From the NCBI GenBank assembly GCA_934525675.1, contig CAKSZH010000007.1, forward strand, positions 54,134-118,133: a stretch of DNA of 64,000 nt, in the 5' to 3' direction. Origin of the DNA: an uncultured Eubacteriales bacterium (GTDB lineage Bacteria > Bacillota > Clostridia > Oscillospirales > CAG-272). Every line of letters begins with the position of its first letter. The stretch's first letter is position 1. The notes under the pieces are model-generated. The model had not been told where the DNA came from. It made no database searches and saw only the letters and a program-made list of their open reading frames with translations. The position numbers and the translations under genes are program-made. Below, in pieces: positions 18,301-27,491 of this stretch.

Positions 18301-18590
18301 AGGGAAATGAAAGATTCTTTTTCCATTTTGCGCGGTTTTCGCGAAAATATCCGTGGGGGTATGATGGGCTTGAACGCTGCGCAGGGGGAGGGGGGGAGAT
18401 TGAACGCTCTGCGTTCTGCGGGTTTTTTGAAAAAATTTTTTGTTTTTGATTCGCAGGGAATTTGAAGTTTTGCTTCTGATTTTTTTGTAAGCAAAAATTG
18501 TTTGTTTTGCGCTCCCCGCGCGGGGGGAGAGTCTGTGACTTGGCGTCACAGACTCTCCCCCCACTTCCCCCCTCGGAAGCGCTTCAAAAA
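18301..18590. repeat. Intergenic repeat block 4
   Basis: Contains GAACGCTC/TTCTGCGGG-type modules (~18370-18425) and the TTGAAGTTTTGCTTCTGAT...GTTTGTTTTGCGCTCCCCGCG module (~18460-18525). It also holds TGTGACTTGGCGTCACA (~18534-18551), a palindrome shared with 4098, 44525 and 63090. No gene. Confidence 0.65.
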
Positions 18591-18591
18591 C

Positions 18592-18615
18592 AAAAAAGAA
18601 GCCCCCTGGCTTCTT
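18592..18615 (-). terminator. Terminator of the rimP-infB-Nudix operon
   Basis: On the minus strand, AAGAAGCC, AGGG loop, GGCTTCTTTTTTG. It lies 55 bases beyond the Nudix stop. The plus-strand reading also has a short T run, so it may act in both directions. Confidence 0.75.
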
Positions 18616-18669
18616 TTCCAAATATCCTTTCGCGGCAAACGCCGCGAAATCTCTCCCTCTCAGAACTCC

Positions 18670-19110
18670 TCATCGTTTCCCTGCCCGCCGCGGCGCAGCA
18701 AGGATCGCGTCGATCTTTTTCTTCGCGGCACGGTATACCGTCCGGTCGTTTTCGTAAAGCAACGTCCGGTCCACCGTCTCGGAATCCACCCATTCCACCT
18801 CCGCGATCTCGCCCTCGCGCGGACGGATGCGGGTCTGGTAGGTCTCGGACAGGAAGTACACAACCTCTTTGTCCACTCCCGCCATCGGATGATAATGCAC
18901 CGTCTCTCTGAAATCACTGCGGAGCACCGGCTGAACCCCTGTCTCCTCCGTGACCTCCCGGATCGCCGTCAGATACTCGGTCTCGTTTTTCTCCATGTGT
19001 CCCTTGGGAAAGGAACGGTGCCCGCCGGGCTTGTGACGGATCATGAGAATATAGATCTTATGGTCGGCGCGGCGGAAAACGACCGCCCCGCAGGATTTTT
19101 CATGAAGCAT
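18670..19110 (-). CDS. Nudix hydrolase
   Basis: 146 aa. The Nudix box reads GHMEKNETEYLTAIREVTEE plus TGV, matching Gx5Ex7REUxEExGU, so a Mg-dependent nucleoside-diphosphate-X hydrolase is expected. FRRADHKIYILMIRHKPGGHRSFPKGH resembles the small diadenosine-tetraphosphate hydrolase group, but the substrate cannot be fixed from sequence. The start at 19110 follows AAAGGAGAGGATCTG. It lies 150 bases downstream of infB, a place usually held by rbfA, which is absent here. Confidence 0.88.
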   Translation of the reverse strand: MLHEKSCGAVVFRRADHKIYILMIRHKPGGHRSFPKGHMEKNETEYLTAIREVTEETGVQPVLRSDFRETVHYHPMAGVDKEVVYFLSETYQTRIRPREGEIAEVEWVDSETVDRTLLYENDRTVYRAAKKKIDAILAAPRRAGKR

Positions 19111-19260
19111 CAGATCCTCTCCTTTCCTGATCCGTTCCGAAAATGTTTCCGGAATACCCCCGGCATCCTGCCGGATTCCCGGAAGCCCGATCAATCCGCA
19201 GAACCCGGGGATTCCGCAGGCTCAGATGCCCCGCAGAATCCCCAAATCCGGGACCCGGAA

Positions 19261-22200
19261 TTACTGTTCGATCTCTTCCATCACAAACGCTTCCAGCACG
19301 TCGCCGATCTTGATGTCGTTGAACTTTTCAAGCACGATACCGCACTCGTAGCCCTCGGCAACCTCCTTCGCGTCGTCCTTGAACCGCTTGAGCGAAGCCA
19401 GTTTGTCCTCGGCAATCACCGCACCGTCGCGTACCACACGGATCTGCGCGTTGCGGGCAACCTTGCCGTCCAGCACATAGCAACCGGCAACCGTACCGAC
19501 GCTCGAAACATGGATGGTCTGGCGCACCTCGGCGCGACCGAACAGGTTCTCGCGGTACTTGGGCGCAAGCATGCCCTTCATTGCAGCCGTGATCTCGTTG
19601 ATGCACTCGTAAATGATGCGGTACGTGCGGATTTCCACGCCCTGACGCTCCGCGCTGTCCATTGCCACCTTGTCGGGACGGACGTTGAAGCCGATGATGA
19701 TCGCGTTCGATGCCGCCGCAAAGGTCACGTCGCCCTCGGTGATACCGCCGGTCGCCGCGTGGATGATGTGGATCTGGACTTCCTCGTTGGAAAGCTTGAG
19801 CAGCGACTGCTTGACCGCCTCGACCGAGCCGTCCACGTCTGCCTTGACGATGATATTGAAGTTCTTGACCTCGACCTTGTCGCCGTTTTCGCTGTCCTTC
19901 TGCCATGTCTCCAGATCCGCAAGGCTCGCACGGCGGTTTGCCTTGAAGACCTCTTCCTTGGCGGAAGCCTTACGGCGGTCGGCAAGCGTTCTTGCCATTC
20001 TTTCGTCCTCAACCGCGCGGAACTCGTCGCCCGCCGTCGGAACGCCGTCAAGACCTGCCAATTCGACAGGGACAGAGGGTCCCGCCGTCTTGACCGGCTT
20101 GCCGTTGTGGTCAGTCATGGAACGGACACGTCCGACGGCAGTGCCGGCGATGACGATGTCTCCGTTGTGAAGCGTACCCTTCTGCACCAGCACCGTGGCA
20201 ATCGGTCCGCGGCCCTTGTCAAGCCGCGCCTCGATGATGACGCCCTGTGCACGGCGGTTGGGGTTTGCCTTGAATTCGTGAACGTCCGCGACAAGCAGGA
20301 CGCTCTCGAGGAGCTGCTGAATCCCCTCGCCCGTCTTCGCGGAAACGGGAACGCAGATGACATCGCCGCCCCATTCCTCGGGAACCAGCTCGTAGCGCGT
20401 CAGGTCCTCCTTGATGCGCTCGGGGTTGGCGCCGGGCTTATCCATCTTGTTGATGGCGACAATGATATCAACGCCTGCCGCCTTTGCGTGGTTGATCGCC
20501 TCGACGGTCTGGGGCATGATGCCGTCGTCCGCCGCGACAACCAGGATTGCAATATCGGTTGCCATCGCGCCGCGCGCACGCATTGCCGTGAACGCCTCGT
20601 GACCGGGCGTGTCAAGGAAGGTGATGTCGCGGTCGCCCACCTTGACGCGGTATGCACCGATGTGCTGGGTAATGCCGCCCGCTTCTCCGGAGGTCACACT
20701 GGTGTGACGGATCGCGTCAAGAATGGAGGTCTTGCCGTGGTCAACGTGACCCATGACACAGACGACGGGCGCGCGGGGTTCAAGCGTTTCCGGCGGATCC
20801 TCGTCCTCATTACCGAAGAGCTTTTCTTCAATGGTGACGACGACTTCCTTGGTAACCTTCGCGCCGAGCGCTTCGGCGACAAGAGACGCGGTATCGAAGT
20901 CGATGACCTCGTTGAGCGTCGCCATCACGCCGAGCTGAATGAGCTGTTTGACAACCGTAGCCGCCGTGACCTTGAGTCTCTGTGCAAGCTCGCTGACCTG
21001 AATCTCGTCGGGAATCTGCACGTTCAACTGCTGACGGACGACAGGCTGCTGGCTCTGCCCTCTGCGCTGATTGTTCTTGCGGTTCTGGTGGTTGTTGCCG
21101 ATGTTTTTATGGAACCGCTCGCTTCCTCCGCGCAGATCGCTCACGCGGTCGCTGACGAAGGTGTTGAGCTTCTCATCGTACTTGGAAAGATCGACGGTGT
21201 CCGCGCCTCCGCGGGTATCGACCACACGGGTCGCACCGCGTTCGACGGGTCCCGTGGACGCGCCGCGGATGATGGGCTGTGCCTTGTATCTCTCCTTGGG
21301 TGCGCCGGGCTGATAGTCCTCCTTGTCGCCGCCGAAGCGCTGACCGGGTCTCTGACCGGGACGTCCGGATTTTTTCTGCTGGGGCTTGGGACCGCCGAAA
21401 CCGCCGCCGAAGCCGGATCCCGCCGGGCGGCTTCCGCCAAAGCCCGTACCGGGAGTGCGGGGGGCACCGAAGGAGCCGTTACCGGAACCGAAGGAGCCCT
21501 GACGGCCTGCGCCGAAGGACGCTGCGCCGTTGTTGTTATAGCCGCCCGCGTTTGTGTTGCCTGCCGGGCGGTTGCCATAGGAGGAAGCGCCGCCGGGGGT
21601 ACGCTGACCGCCGAAGGAGCCGTTGCCGCCGTTCATCTGGCGGTTACCGTAGGAAGCACCTGCGTTGTTCGGACGGGAGCCGAACTGTCCGGGGCGGTTG
21701 CCGGTCTGAGGAGCACCGGTACGACCCGCATTCTGCGGGCGGGAGGAACCTGCCGCCTGAGGATTGAGACGGCTTGCGCGTTCCTGGATTTCCCGCGCGG
21801 AAATGGAGTGGATGCCTGCCTGACGGGGCGGCGCAAAGTGCGGCTCCGCCTTGACGGGCTGTTCGGCGGGAGCCTGAGCCGCTTTTTCCGGAGCGGGCGT
21901 TTCCGCCTTGGAAGCGGTAGCTTCCGCAGTCTTTTTGCCGGTTCCCGCACCTTCCACGGAAGATTTTGCCGCAGATTCTGCGGGTTTATCCGCGGACTTC
22001 TCCGCCGGGGTTCCGGACGGCTTCTCTGCCGCAGTCGCAGTCTTCTCCGAGGAAGTTCCGGACGCGGAAGAAGTATTCTCCGCCGCGGGAGCCGGTACCG
22101 CCTTGGCGGGAGCCTCCGGAACGGGCTTTGCTTCTGCCTTGGGCTTCGGCTTGGACGGAATATAGGTCACCCCATCGAGATAGTCCTCGATCCCGGTGAT

Positions 22201-22371
22201 CTGATTCTCCTTCGTCAGGGTCTCGAAGAGAACGTCAAACGCCGCAGGCTCCAGTGTTGCCTGCGATTTGACCTCAAAGCCCTTTGCCGAAAGGATGTCC
22301 GTCAGGTCCTTGCCCTTGACGCCCAGGTCCTTTGCGAGTTTGTTTACTTTGAACTGCGGGTTTACTGCCAT
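19261..22371 (-). CDS. infB: Translation initiation factor IF-2
   Basis: 1036 aa GTPase that places fMet-tRNA on the 30S subunit. An N-terminal IF2N motif (VNKLAKDLGVKGKDLTDIL) is followed by an Ala/Pro/Glu-rich stretch. Next comes a long Gly/Asn/Arg-rich disordered region (~200-340; repeats such as GSFGG and GNRP). A second IF2N domain (IQVSELAQRLKVTAATVVKQL) precedes the G domain: GHVDHGKTS, DTPGHEAF, NKMDKPG. Domains II-IV reach the C-terminus. AGGAGG precedes the ATG. It follows rimP-nusA-rnpM-ylxQ, the standard operon order, after a 280-base gap. The Gly-rich segment is unusual and looks like an expanded linker. Confidence 0.97.
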   Translation of the reverse strand: MAVNPQFKVNKLAKDLGVKGKDLTDILSAKGFEVKSQATLEPAAFDVLFETLTKENQITGIEDYLDGVTYIPSKPKPKAEAKPVPEAPAKAVPAPAAENTSSASGTSSEKTATAAEKPSGTPAEKSADKPAESAAKSSVEGAGTGKKTAEATASKAETPAPEKAAQAPAEQPVKAEPHFAPPRQAGIHSISAREIQERASRLNPQAAGSSRPQNAGRTGAPQTGNRPGQFGSRPNNAGASYGNRQMNGGNGSFGGQRTPGGASSYGNRPAGNTNAGGYNNNGAASFGAGRQGSFGSGNGSFGAPRTPGTGFGGSRPAGSGFGGGFGGPKPQQKKSGRPGQRPGQRFGGDKEDYQPGAPKERYKAQPIIRGASTGPVERGATRVVDTRGGADTVDLSKYDEKLNTFVSDRVSDLRGGSERFHKNIGNNHQNRKNNQRRGQSQQPVVRQQLNVQIPDEIQVSELAQRLKVTAATVVKQLIQLGVMATLNEVIDFDTASLVAEALGAKVTKEVVVTIEEKLFGNEDEDPPETLEPRAPVVCVMGHVDHGKTSILDAIRHTSVTSGEAGGITQHIGAYRVKVGDRDITFLDTPGHEAFTAMRARGAMATDIAILVVAADDGIMPQTVEAINHAKAAGVDIIVAINKMDKPGANPERIKEDLTRYELVPEEWGGDVICVPVSAKTGEGIQQLLESVLLVADVHEFKANPNRRAQGVIIEARLDKGRGPIATVLVQKGTLHNGDIVIAGTAVGRVRSMTDHNGKPVKTAGPSVPVELAGLDGVPTAGDEFRAVEDERMARTLADRRKASAKEEVFKANRRASLADLETWQKDSENGDKVEVKNFNIIVKADVDGSVEAVKQSLLKLSNEEVQIHIIHAATGGITEGDVTFAAASNAIIIGFNVRPDKVAMDSAERQGVEIRTYRIIYECINEITAAMKGMLAPKYRENLFGRAEVRQTIHVSSVGTVAGCYVLDGKVARNAQIRVVRDGAVIAEDKLASLKRFKDDAKEVAEGYECGIVLEKFNDIKIGDVLEAFVMEEIEQ

Positions 22372-22651
22372 ATATCCTCCTAAGATACGCCGTGAGGGTT
22401 CCTCATTTGAAAAGCGCCGGTTCCGGGGAAGCTCTTCTTCTCCGGGGGAAACTGCTTTTCTCCCTCACGGTAAAGCGTCGCGCGATTGCGGACGCGATCC
22501 GTCAAATTGAATGCCGGAAGCCGTTATCCGGGGCTTCCGACCGTCCCCGATTCCGGGGGATGACCTTGTTGCGGGGTGCGCCCTTGCGGGTAGTACCGCT
22601 TTTGGGGAGTTTCCTTCTCCGGGTGGGTCCCGGCTTTTGCGGGAATCTCCG

Positions 22652-23695
22652 TTACTTCTTCGTCTTTGCGACCTTTTCCGGGACCGCCGGGGCACTTGCC
22701 GTCAGCCGTTCCCATGCGGAAAAGAGTGATCTTGCAATTTCTCCCGTCACACCGCACACGGCAAGCGCGCCGGATTTTCCGAGCGCTGCGCCGAGCGTTC
22801 CGCCGTCGGAGAGAAGGCGGACGTGGGGAGTGCGGTAGGTGATACATTTATCCGTCAGTCGCTTGTGGGTGTTCTCCGAGGTATCCCCCGCTTCCACCAC
22901 CAGCCTGACCCGACCCTCCGCAAGCGCGTCGCATACCATGTCGGTCCCCATGACCGTCTGCCGGGCGCGGGCGGCAAGTCCCAGCGTCTTAAGGAACGCG
23001 GTCTCGTCCGCCGGAACGGCGGGTGCGGTTGCGATGGGTTTCTGTTCTGCCGAGGAAGCCTTGGGGTTCTTTGCGGCAGGGGTACTTTTCGCCGCTCCGT
23101 CTGCCCGGGTTGTCTTGGGCTCTTTGACTTTTGCAGGGTACTCCCGCGTTTTCGCAGTGCCCCCGCTCCGGCTTGCCGCAGGCGTTTCCGCGGGCGCGGT
23201 TGCTTCACCTGATTTCAGGCGCGATGCAGGCTTCCCGGCGAAGGGTTTTGCCATCGTCCGGCTCCCGCTCCGGCTTACTGCCGGGTTCTTTGCGGCGGAA
23301 TTTGCCGCGGTCGTTTTGCCTGCGTGCGGTTTTCCTTCCGCAGACTTCCACGCGGGTTTTGCCGTGCGTTTCTTTCCCGTATACTTTTCGGCGGGCTTCC
23401 ACGCGGATTCTTCCGTCGGATTTCCGGCAAACTTCCCTGCGGAATGTCCTGCGAACTTCCGGGCTGGCTTTTTTGCCGAAAACGCTACGCGTTTCCCCGC
23501 AGTCTTTCCCGCGGTCGCTTCACCTGATTTCAGGCGCGATGCAGGCTTCCCGGCGAAGGACTTCGCAGTCACCCGGCTTCCGCTCCGGCTTGTTGTCGGT
23601 TTCTTCCCCGCGGGCTTTCCCCCAGGGTTCTTCGCGGAATCTTTTGCAGAAAAATCCGCTCCCGCCGGCTTTTTTTCGGAAATATCGGTTTTCAT
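22652..23695 (-). CDS. ylxQ: YlxQ-type L7Ae-family RNA-binding protein with long basic N-terminus
   Basis: 347 aa. The last ~110 residues, from DETAFLKTLGLAARARQTVMGTD, form an L7Ae/L30e-like fold. They match YlxQ, a ~100-aa protein encoded between rnpM and infB in Firmicutes that is reported to bind RNA. The first ~230 residues are Lys/Ala/Pro/Ser-rich, of histone-H1-like composition. They contain two nearly identical blocks (FAGKPASRLKSGEAT) encoded by a ~40-bp duplicated DNA segment (around 23204-23245 and 23517-23560). The ATG overlaps the rnpM stop (ATGA at 23692-23695). The tail may add non-specific RNA or DNA binding; this is inferred from charge only. Confidence 0.85.
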   Translation of the reverse strand: MKTDISEKKPAGADFSAKDSAKNPGGKPAGKKPTTSRSGSRVTAKSFAGKPASRLKSGEATAGKTAGKRVAFSAKKPARKFAGHSAGKFAGNPTEESAWKPAEKYTGKKRTAKPAWKSAEGKPHAGKTTAANSAAKNPAVSRSGSRTMAKPFAGKPASRLKSGEATAPAETPAASRSGGTAKTREYPAKVKEPKTTRADGAAKSTPAAKNPKASSAEQKPIATAPAVPADETAFLKTLGLAARARQTVMGTDMVCDALAEGRVRLVVEAGDTSENTHKRLTDKCITYRTPHVRLLSDGGTLGAALGKSGALAVCGVTGEIARSLFSAWERLTASAPAVPEKVAKTKK

Positions 23696-23982
23696 GATTC
23701 TTTCTCCGCCGCCTCCAGCTCCTGCTCCATCTCGTCATAAACCCCGGCGGGGATCTCCACCGAAAGACTGCCCGAGAGCCGTCCGGATTTACGCACACGC
23801 CGGAGACACGCGACATTCCGGCACAGGTACGCGCCCCGCCCGGACTTTTTGCCCGTAAAATCAAGCGACACGCTTCCGTCCGGCGCGCGGACGACGCGGA
23901 TCAGCTCCGATTTTTCCTTATGCTCGTTGCAGCCGAGACACTGGCGCACGGGCTTCTTTTTCATTGGTTTTTTCTGTTCCAT
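23692..23982 (-). CDS. rnpM: RNase P modulator RnpM (YlxR)
   Basis: 96 aa, typical length. MKKKPVRQCLGCNEHKEKSELIRVV and GRGAYLCRNVACLRRVRKSGRL are the YlxR signature (GCNEHK and GRGAY boxes). The family binds the RNase P RNA and modulates its activity. It is encoded between nusA and ylxQ as usual, overlaps ylxQ by 4 bases, and lies 127 bases downstream of nusA. The start follows a GGAGG-containing stretch on the minus strand. Confidence 0.93.
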   Translation of the reverse strand: MEQKKPMKKKPVRQCLGCNEHKEKSELIRVVRAPDGSVSLDFTGKKSGRGAYLCRNVACLRRVRKSGRLSGSLSVEIPAGVYDEMEQELEAAEKES

Positions 23983-24109
23983 GCGTTTCCTCCCGGCTCG
24001 TCATTGATGATTTGCAGATTATCGGGATACCCGGCGGGGCTTTCTCCGCCATGGTATTTTCATGCCGTCCGGCGTTCCTTTACCGGGAAAACGGCAGACC
24101 GCCGCGCGG

Positions 24110-25141
24110 TTATTCTGCCTTGATGTCGATCTTGCAGCCGGTCAGTCTTGCCGCGAGGCGGACGTTCTGACCCTCCTTGCCGATGGCAAGCGAAAGCTGA
24201 TCGGGATCGACCGTGACGCGGAAACTGCGTTCCTTGTCCTCTGCGGGGACCACGCTTCTGACCGTCGCCGGGGACAAAGCCGCCGCGACGTACTCCGCAA
24301 GATCCTCGCTGTAACGCACGATGTCGATCTTCTCGCCGCCCAGCTCGTCAACGATTCCGTTGATTCTCATGCCGCGGTTGCCGATGCAGGCACCGACGGG
24401 ATCGACCGCCTCGTCGCGCGACATGACCGCGATCTTGGTTCTGGAGCCGGCTTCTCTTGCCGCGCCCTTGACGAGCACGATGCCGTCCGCAATTTCGGGG
24501 ACCTCCAGTTCAAACAGCCGTCTGACCAGTCCCGCGTTGGCACGGGAAAGCGTCACGAGCGGGCCCTTCGCTTCCTTGTTGACTTCGCTGACGTAGACCT
24601 TGATGACGTCGCCCTCATAGAGGACCTCGCCGGGGATCTGCTCGTTTCTTGTCAGGACAGCGTGCCCGTTATCGGTTTCCAGCACGATGTTTCCGGTCTC
24701 GTGATCGACCTTCCACACGGTCGCGGTGATGATTTCTTCCTTCTTGTTTTCGTAGGCTTCCTGCGCCGCAAGGCGTTCGCCCTCGCGGATGCCCTGCACG
24801 ATGACGGACTTTGCGTTCGCCGCGGACAGGCGGTGCATTTCCTTGGTTTTGACCTCGTTTTCCACGATGTCGCCGAGTTTATGGCGCTTGCTCATTGCCT
24901 TTGCGTCTTCCAGAGAGATCTGGGTCTCGGGGTCCTCAACCGTCTCGACGACCTCTCTCTGGCGATATACGCGCACATCCTTCTTCTCCGGGTCGATGGC
25001 GACGCGGACGTTGGTGTTGCTTCCGTATTCCTTCTTGTACGCGGCGGTGAGGGCGGCTTCGATCTTGCCGTACATATACTCTTTGGAAATGCCTTTTTCC
25101 TTCTCCAGAAGATCAAGTGCCGCGAAAATTTCTGCGTTCAT
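24110..25141 (-). CDS. nusA: Transcription termination/antitermination factor NusA
   Basis: 343 aa, the compact Firmicutes form without the C-terminal acidic repeats. The RNA-polymerase-binding N-terminal domain (MNAEIFAALDLLEKEKGISKEYMY) is followed by an S1 domain (VTATVWKVDHETGNIVLE). KH domains follow (VDPVGACIGNRGMRINGIVDELGGEKIDIV and LSLAIGKEGQNVRLAARLTG). The ATG follows GAGAGGAAGCACGTT. It is the second gene of the rimP operon, 68 bases after rimP. Confidence 0.97.
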   Translation of the reverse strand: MNAEIFAALDLLEKEKGISKEYMYGKIEAALTAAYKKEYGSNTNVRVAIDPEKKDVRVYRQREVVETVEDPETQISLEDAKAMSKRHKLGDIVENEVKTKEMHRLSAANAKSVIVQGIREGERLAAQEAYENKKEEIITATVWKVDHETGNIVLETDNGHAVLTRNEQIPGEVLYEGDVIKVYVSEVNKEAKGPLVTLSRANAGLVRRLFELEVPEIADGIVLVKGAAREAGSRTKIAVMSRDEAVDPVGACIGNRGMRINGIVDELGGEKIDIVRYSEDLAEYVAAALSPATVRSVVPAEDKERSFRVTVDPDQLSLAIGKEGQNVRLAARLTGCKIDIKAE

Positions 25142-25209
25142 AACGTGCTTCCTCTCAAATATCTATCTCTTACTCAGTAGCCTGTTCGTGTTTTACCGTA
25201 TCGCGTGCG

Positions 25210-25707
25210 TCAGAACTCGCACACGGTCATGAGCTTTGCCACGGCGGAGCGGTCGAAGCTCTTGTCCGAGCCGTCCTCCCCCGTAATGCGGACGCGTCCG
25301 TCCTCCGTAATGCCCGCAAGCCTGCCGCGGTAGCTCTTGGCGCCGCTCTCATCGGGGGCATACAGGCGGACTTCGACGTCCCAGCCCTCGCACGCGGCGA
25401 TCTGCGCGTCGGTGCGGAGGTCGCGCTCTAAACCCGGCGAGGAAACCTCCAGCTGATAGGCTTCGCTGATGGGATCCAGCTCGTCAAGCAGGGGATCAAT
25501 GGCTCTGTGGAACCGCTCGCAGTCGTCGATGTTGACGCCCTCGGGCTTGTCGATTGTAAAGCGGAGCACGCGCTGTGCGCCCTCCTTGACATATTCCGTA
25601 TCCCAGAGGATACAACCGGTCTCTTCCGCGACGCGGAGCGCGAGCGGGGTGACCGCCGCGACGACGCCCTTGGCGCTTCCCGCGTTTGATGTGCCGTTCT
25701 TTGCCAT
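25210..25707 (-). CDS. rimP: Ribosome maturation factor RimP
   Basis: 165 aa. Needed for 30S assembly. LEVSSPGLERDLRT is the signature motif, and the N-terminal domain shows LRFTIDKPEGVNIDDCERFHRAIDPLLDE. The start at 25707 follows GGGGAAAGGACGGATCC. The frame stays open upstream, but that sequence is the hairpin leader rather than protein. The gene is first of the operon, behind the promoter at 25808-25836. Confidence 0.95.
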   Translation of the reverse strand: MAKNGTSNAGSAKGVVAAVTPLALRVAEETGCILWDTEYVKEGAQRVLRFTIDKPEGVNIDDCERFHRAIDPLLDELDPISEAYQLEVSSPGLERDLRTDAQIAACEGWDVEVRLYAPDESGAKSYRGRLAGITEDGRVRITGEDGSDKSFDRSAVAKLMTVCEF

Positions 25708-25759
25708 CGGATCCGTCCTTTCCCCCGCGGCGGACGCCGCAGGTCTCTTTTCAAAAGGG

Positions 25760-25787
25760 AAGAGTGGATTCGTCCGAACCCACTCTT
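25760..25787 (-). promoter_or_regulatory. Hairpin in the rimP operon leader
   Basis: AAGAGTGG and CCACTCTT form a perfect 8-bp stem around a 12-base loop, 50 bases upstream of rimP and within the predicted 5' leader. Hairpins of this AGAGTGGG...CCACTCTT kind precede rimP in other Clostridia as far as I recall; the function is unknown to me. No T tract follows, so it is not an obvious terminator. Confidence 0.55.
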
Positions 25788-25807
25788 TCACATACGCTTC
25801 TTAGGCA

Positions 25808-25836
25808 AGTATACCACAACTTTTCCCGCATTGCAA
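25808..25836 (-). promoter_or_regulatory. Promoter of the rimP-nusA-infB operon
   Basis: On the minus strand, TTGCAA (25831-25836), 17-base spacer, TATACT (25808-25813). About 100 bases upstream of rimP. Confidence 0.75.
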
Positions 25837-25950
25837 GGGGTTTGTGCAAAAAATATCCGTTTTTTTCGATATTTTTATTCCGGCGCGGCGAACGCGGGCG
25901 GAAAATCAGCCGGATCCTTCCTGTTTTTTGCAAAACTCTTGTCCGGGCTG

Positions 25951-25979
25951 TTTACAAAACGACGGGAATATGATATAAT
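25951..25979 (+). promoter_or_regulatory. Promoter of the yybS-like gene
   Basis: TTTACA (25951-25956), 17-base spacer, TATAAT (25974-25979). It is divergent from the rimP promoter and about 100 bases upstream of the gene. Confidence 0.75.
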
Positions 25980-26079
25980 AATATAATCCGTAGGCTTTTG
26001 TGTCCGCGGAGCGGTTCCCCGTCCGGGGGAACCGACGATTTCGGGAAAGAAGCGGGCGCGTTCCCGCATGAGGATAAAC

Positions 26080-27360
26080 ATGGATCCGATGAAGGAAACC
26101 GCCCCGGAAAATCCGGTCGGCGGCACAGGCAATACAAACGGTGCAGGCGGCAGCGCAGGCGGCGCCGGGGACACATTACAGAAAAAGCCGGGCAGGCTTT
26201 CCGGCGTTCTTTTCGCAATCGCGTGCGCGCTGCTCGCGGGAACGATCCCGACGGGATTTCTTCTGTTCCGTCAGCCGGGCACCTTTTACGAGACGCTGTT
26301 CTCGGTTTCGGGCGAAGAGCTGATTCCCGCCATCCTTTGCGGTGCGGCGGCGCTCATTGCGTTCGTGCTTTTCGGCGTGGCGGTGCGCGGCATCCGTCCT
26401 TTGGTGATCCCAGGGGCACTGTTTCTCATTGCAATCTCCTATGTGGGGCCGTATGCCGCTGTGGCGGGACTTGTCACGGTACTGGTCGCGGCGCTCGCCG
26501 GTTATCTCGTCACCGCGCGGGGCATGAACGTATTTCTGCTTCTTCCGGTCGCCGCCGTCTCCTATCTGGTATCCTTCGCACTAGTACGGGACCCGGTCAC
26601 GGCGCTGTTCGCACTGCTTCCCTACCCTGCGGCGGCGTTTCTTGCGCACGCGAATTCGGATCATGCGGGGTGCGCGGAGACGATGGCGCGTACATCGGCG
26701 GGACTGTTCCTGTCGGCGGGACTTCTGTTTGCCATTTCCGCACTCATCCGGGAGGGACACGTTGACCTGTCGCGCATTGTGGATGCGGTGGACTCGCTTC
26801 GTCCGTGGCTGAAGCAGCTGTTCCTCGACAATGGCATGGGGCTGATCGATGAAAAGGTTGCCGCGTCGGTTTCGGACATGCTCGTCAACCTGCTGCCCGG
26901 CGTGGTACTGGTGGGGTTTGAAGCAGGCGGATACCTGATTCAACTGACCGAAACAGGGCTGTTCAACGGTGACGAATCGCGCCGCATGAGGCGGGCGCTT
27001 CCGCACGGGGAAACCGACAGCTTCCGGATGTCCGCGGTGTCGGGAGGAATCTTCCTTCTCTCGGTTTTCATCTCCATGTTCGGCGACGACTCTGCATTCT
27101 TCACGGTGCTTGACAATCTCGCCATTGTACTGATGATCCCCATGTTTGTCGTAGGGGTCCGGTATCTTGTGACCGTTTACCGGTCTCCGCGCGCGCGGTT
27201 CCGGATTCTTCCCATTGCGCTCGCGGTACTTTCGGTTTTCCTGTACGGCCTCGGAGCAATCCCGCTTCTGTTTGAGGCGGTGGGGCTCCTCGGCGCGGCG
27301 GACGCGGTTTTTCGCCCGATCCGGGACAAACTGGGCTCCATGCGGCAGGGCGGGGAGTGA
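26080..27360 (+). CDS. YybS-like (DUF2232) polytopic membrane protein
   Basis: 426 aa. After a ~35-residue Gly/Asn-rich N-terminus there are about eight to nine hydrophobic segments (for example LSGVLFAIACALLAGTIPTG, AILCGAAALIAFVLFGVAV, FLYGLGAIPLLFEAVGLLGA). No enzymatic motif is visible. Identification rests on topology and synteny: yybS-type genes precede gdpP-rplI-dnaB in Firmicutes, and here rplI, dnaB and gdpP follow. The start at 26080 was chosen because GAGGATAAAC precedes it; an in-frame ATG at 26068 is the alternative. The biochemical role is unknown. Confidence 0.7.
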   Translation: MDPMKETAPENPVGGTGNTNGAGGSAGGAGDTLQKKPGRLSGVLFAIACALLAGTIPTGFLLFRQPGTFYETLFSVSGEELIPAILCGAAALIAFVLFGVAVRGIRPLVIPGALFLIAISYVGPYAAVAGLVTVLVAALAGYLVTARGMNVFLLLPVAAVSYLVSFALVRDPVTALFALLPYPAAAFLAHANSDHAGCAETMARTSAGLFLSAGLLFAISALIREGHVDLSRIVDAVDSLRPWLKQLFLDNGMGLIDEKVAASVSDMLVNLLPGVVLVGFEAGGYLIQLTETGLFNGDESRRMRRALPHGETDSFRMSAVSGGIFLLSVFISMFGDDSAFFTVLDNLAIVLMIPMFVVGVRYLVTVYRSPRARFRILPIALAVLSVFLYGLGAIPLLFEAVGLLGAADAVFRPIRDKLGSMRQGGE

Positions 27361-27491
27361 GAGGAGAAGCGCTCCCGCCGGGGCGCATCACCAACAGGAT
27401 CGATTGCAGAAAATCAGCAATGATTCTCACAATCCCGACAAATCAAAAACAAAAAACAAATCTCAAATAACCACGAAAGAAGGTATCACCA

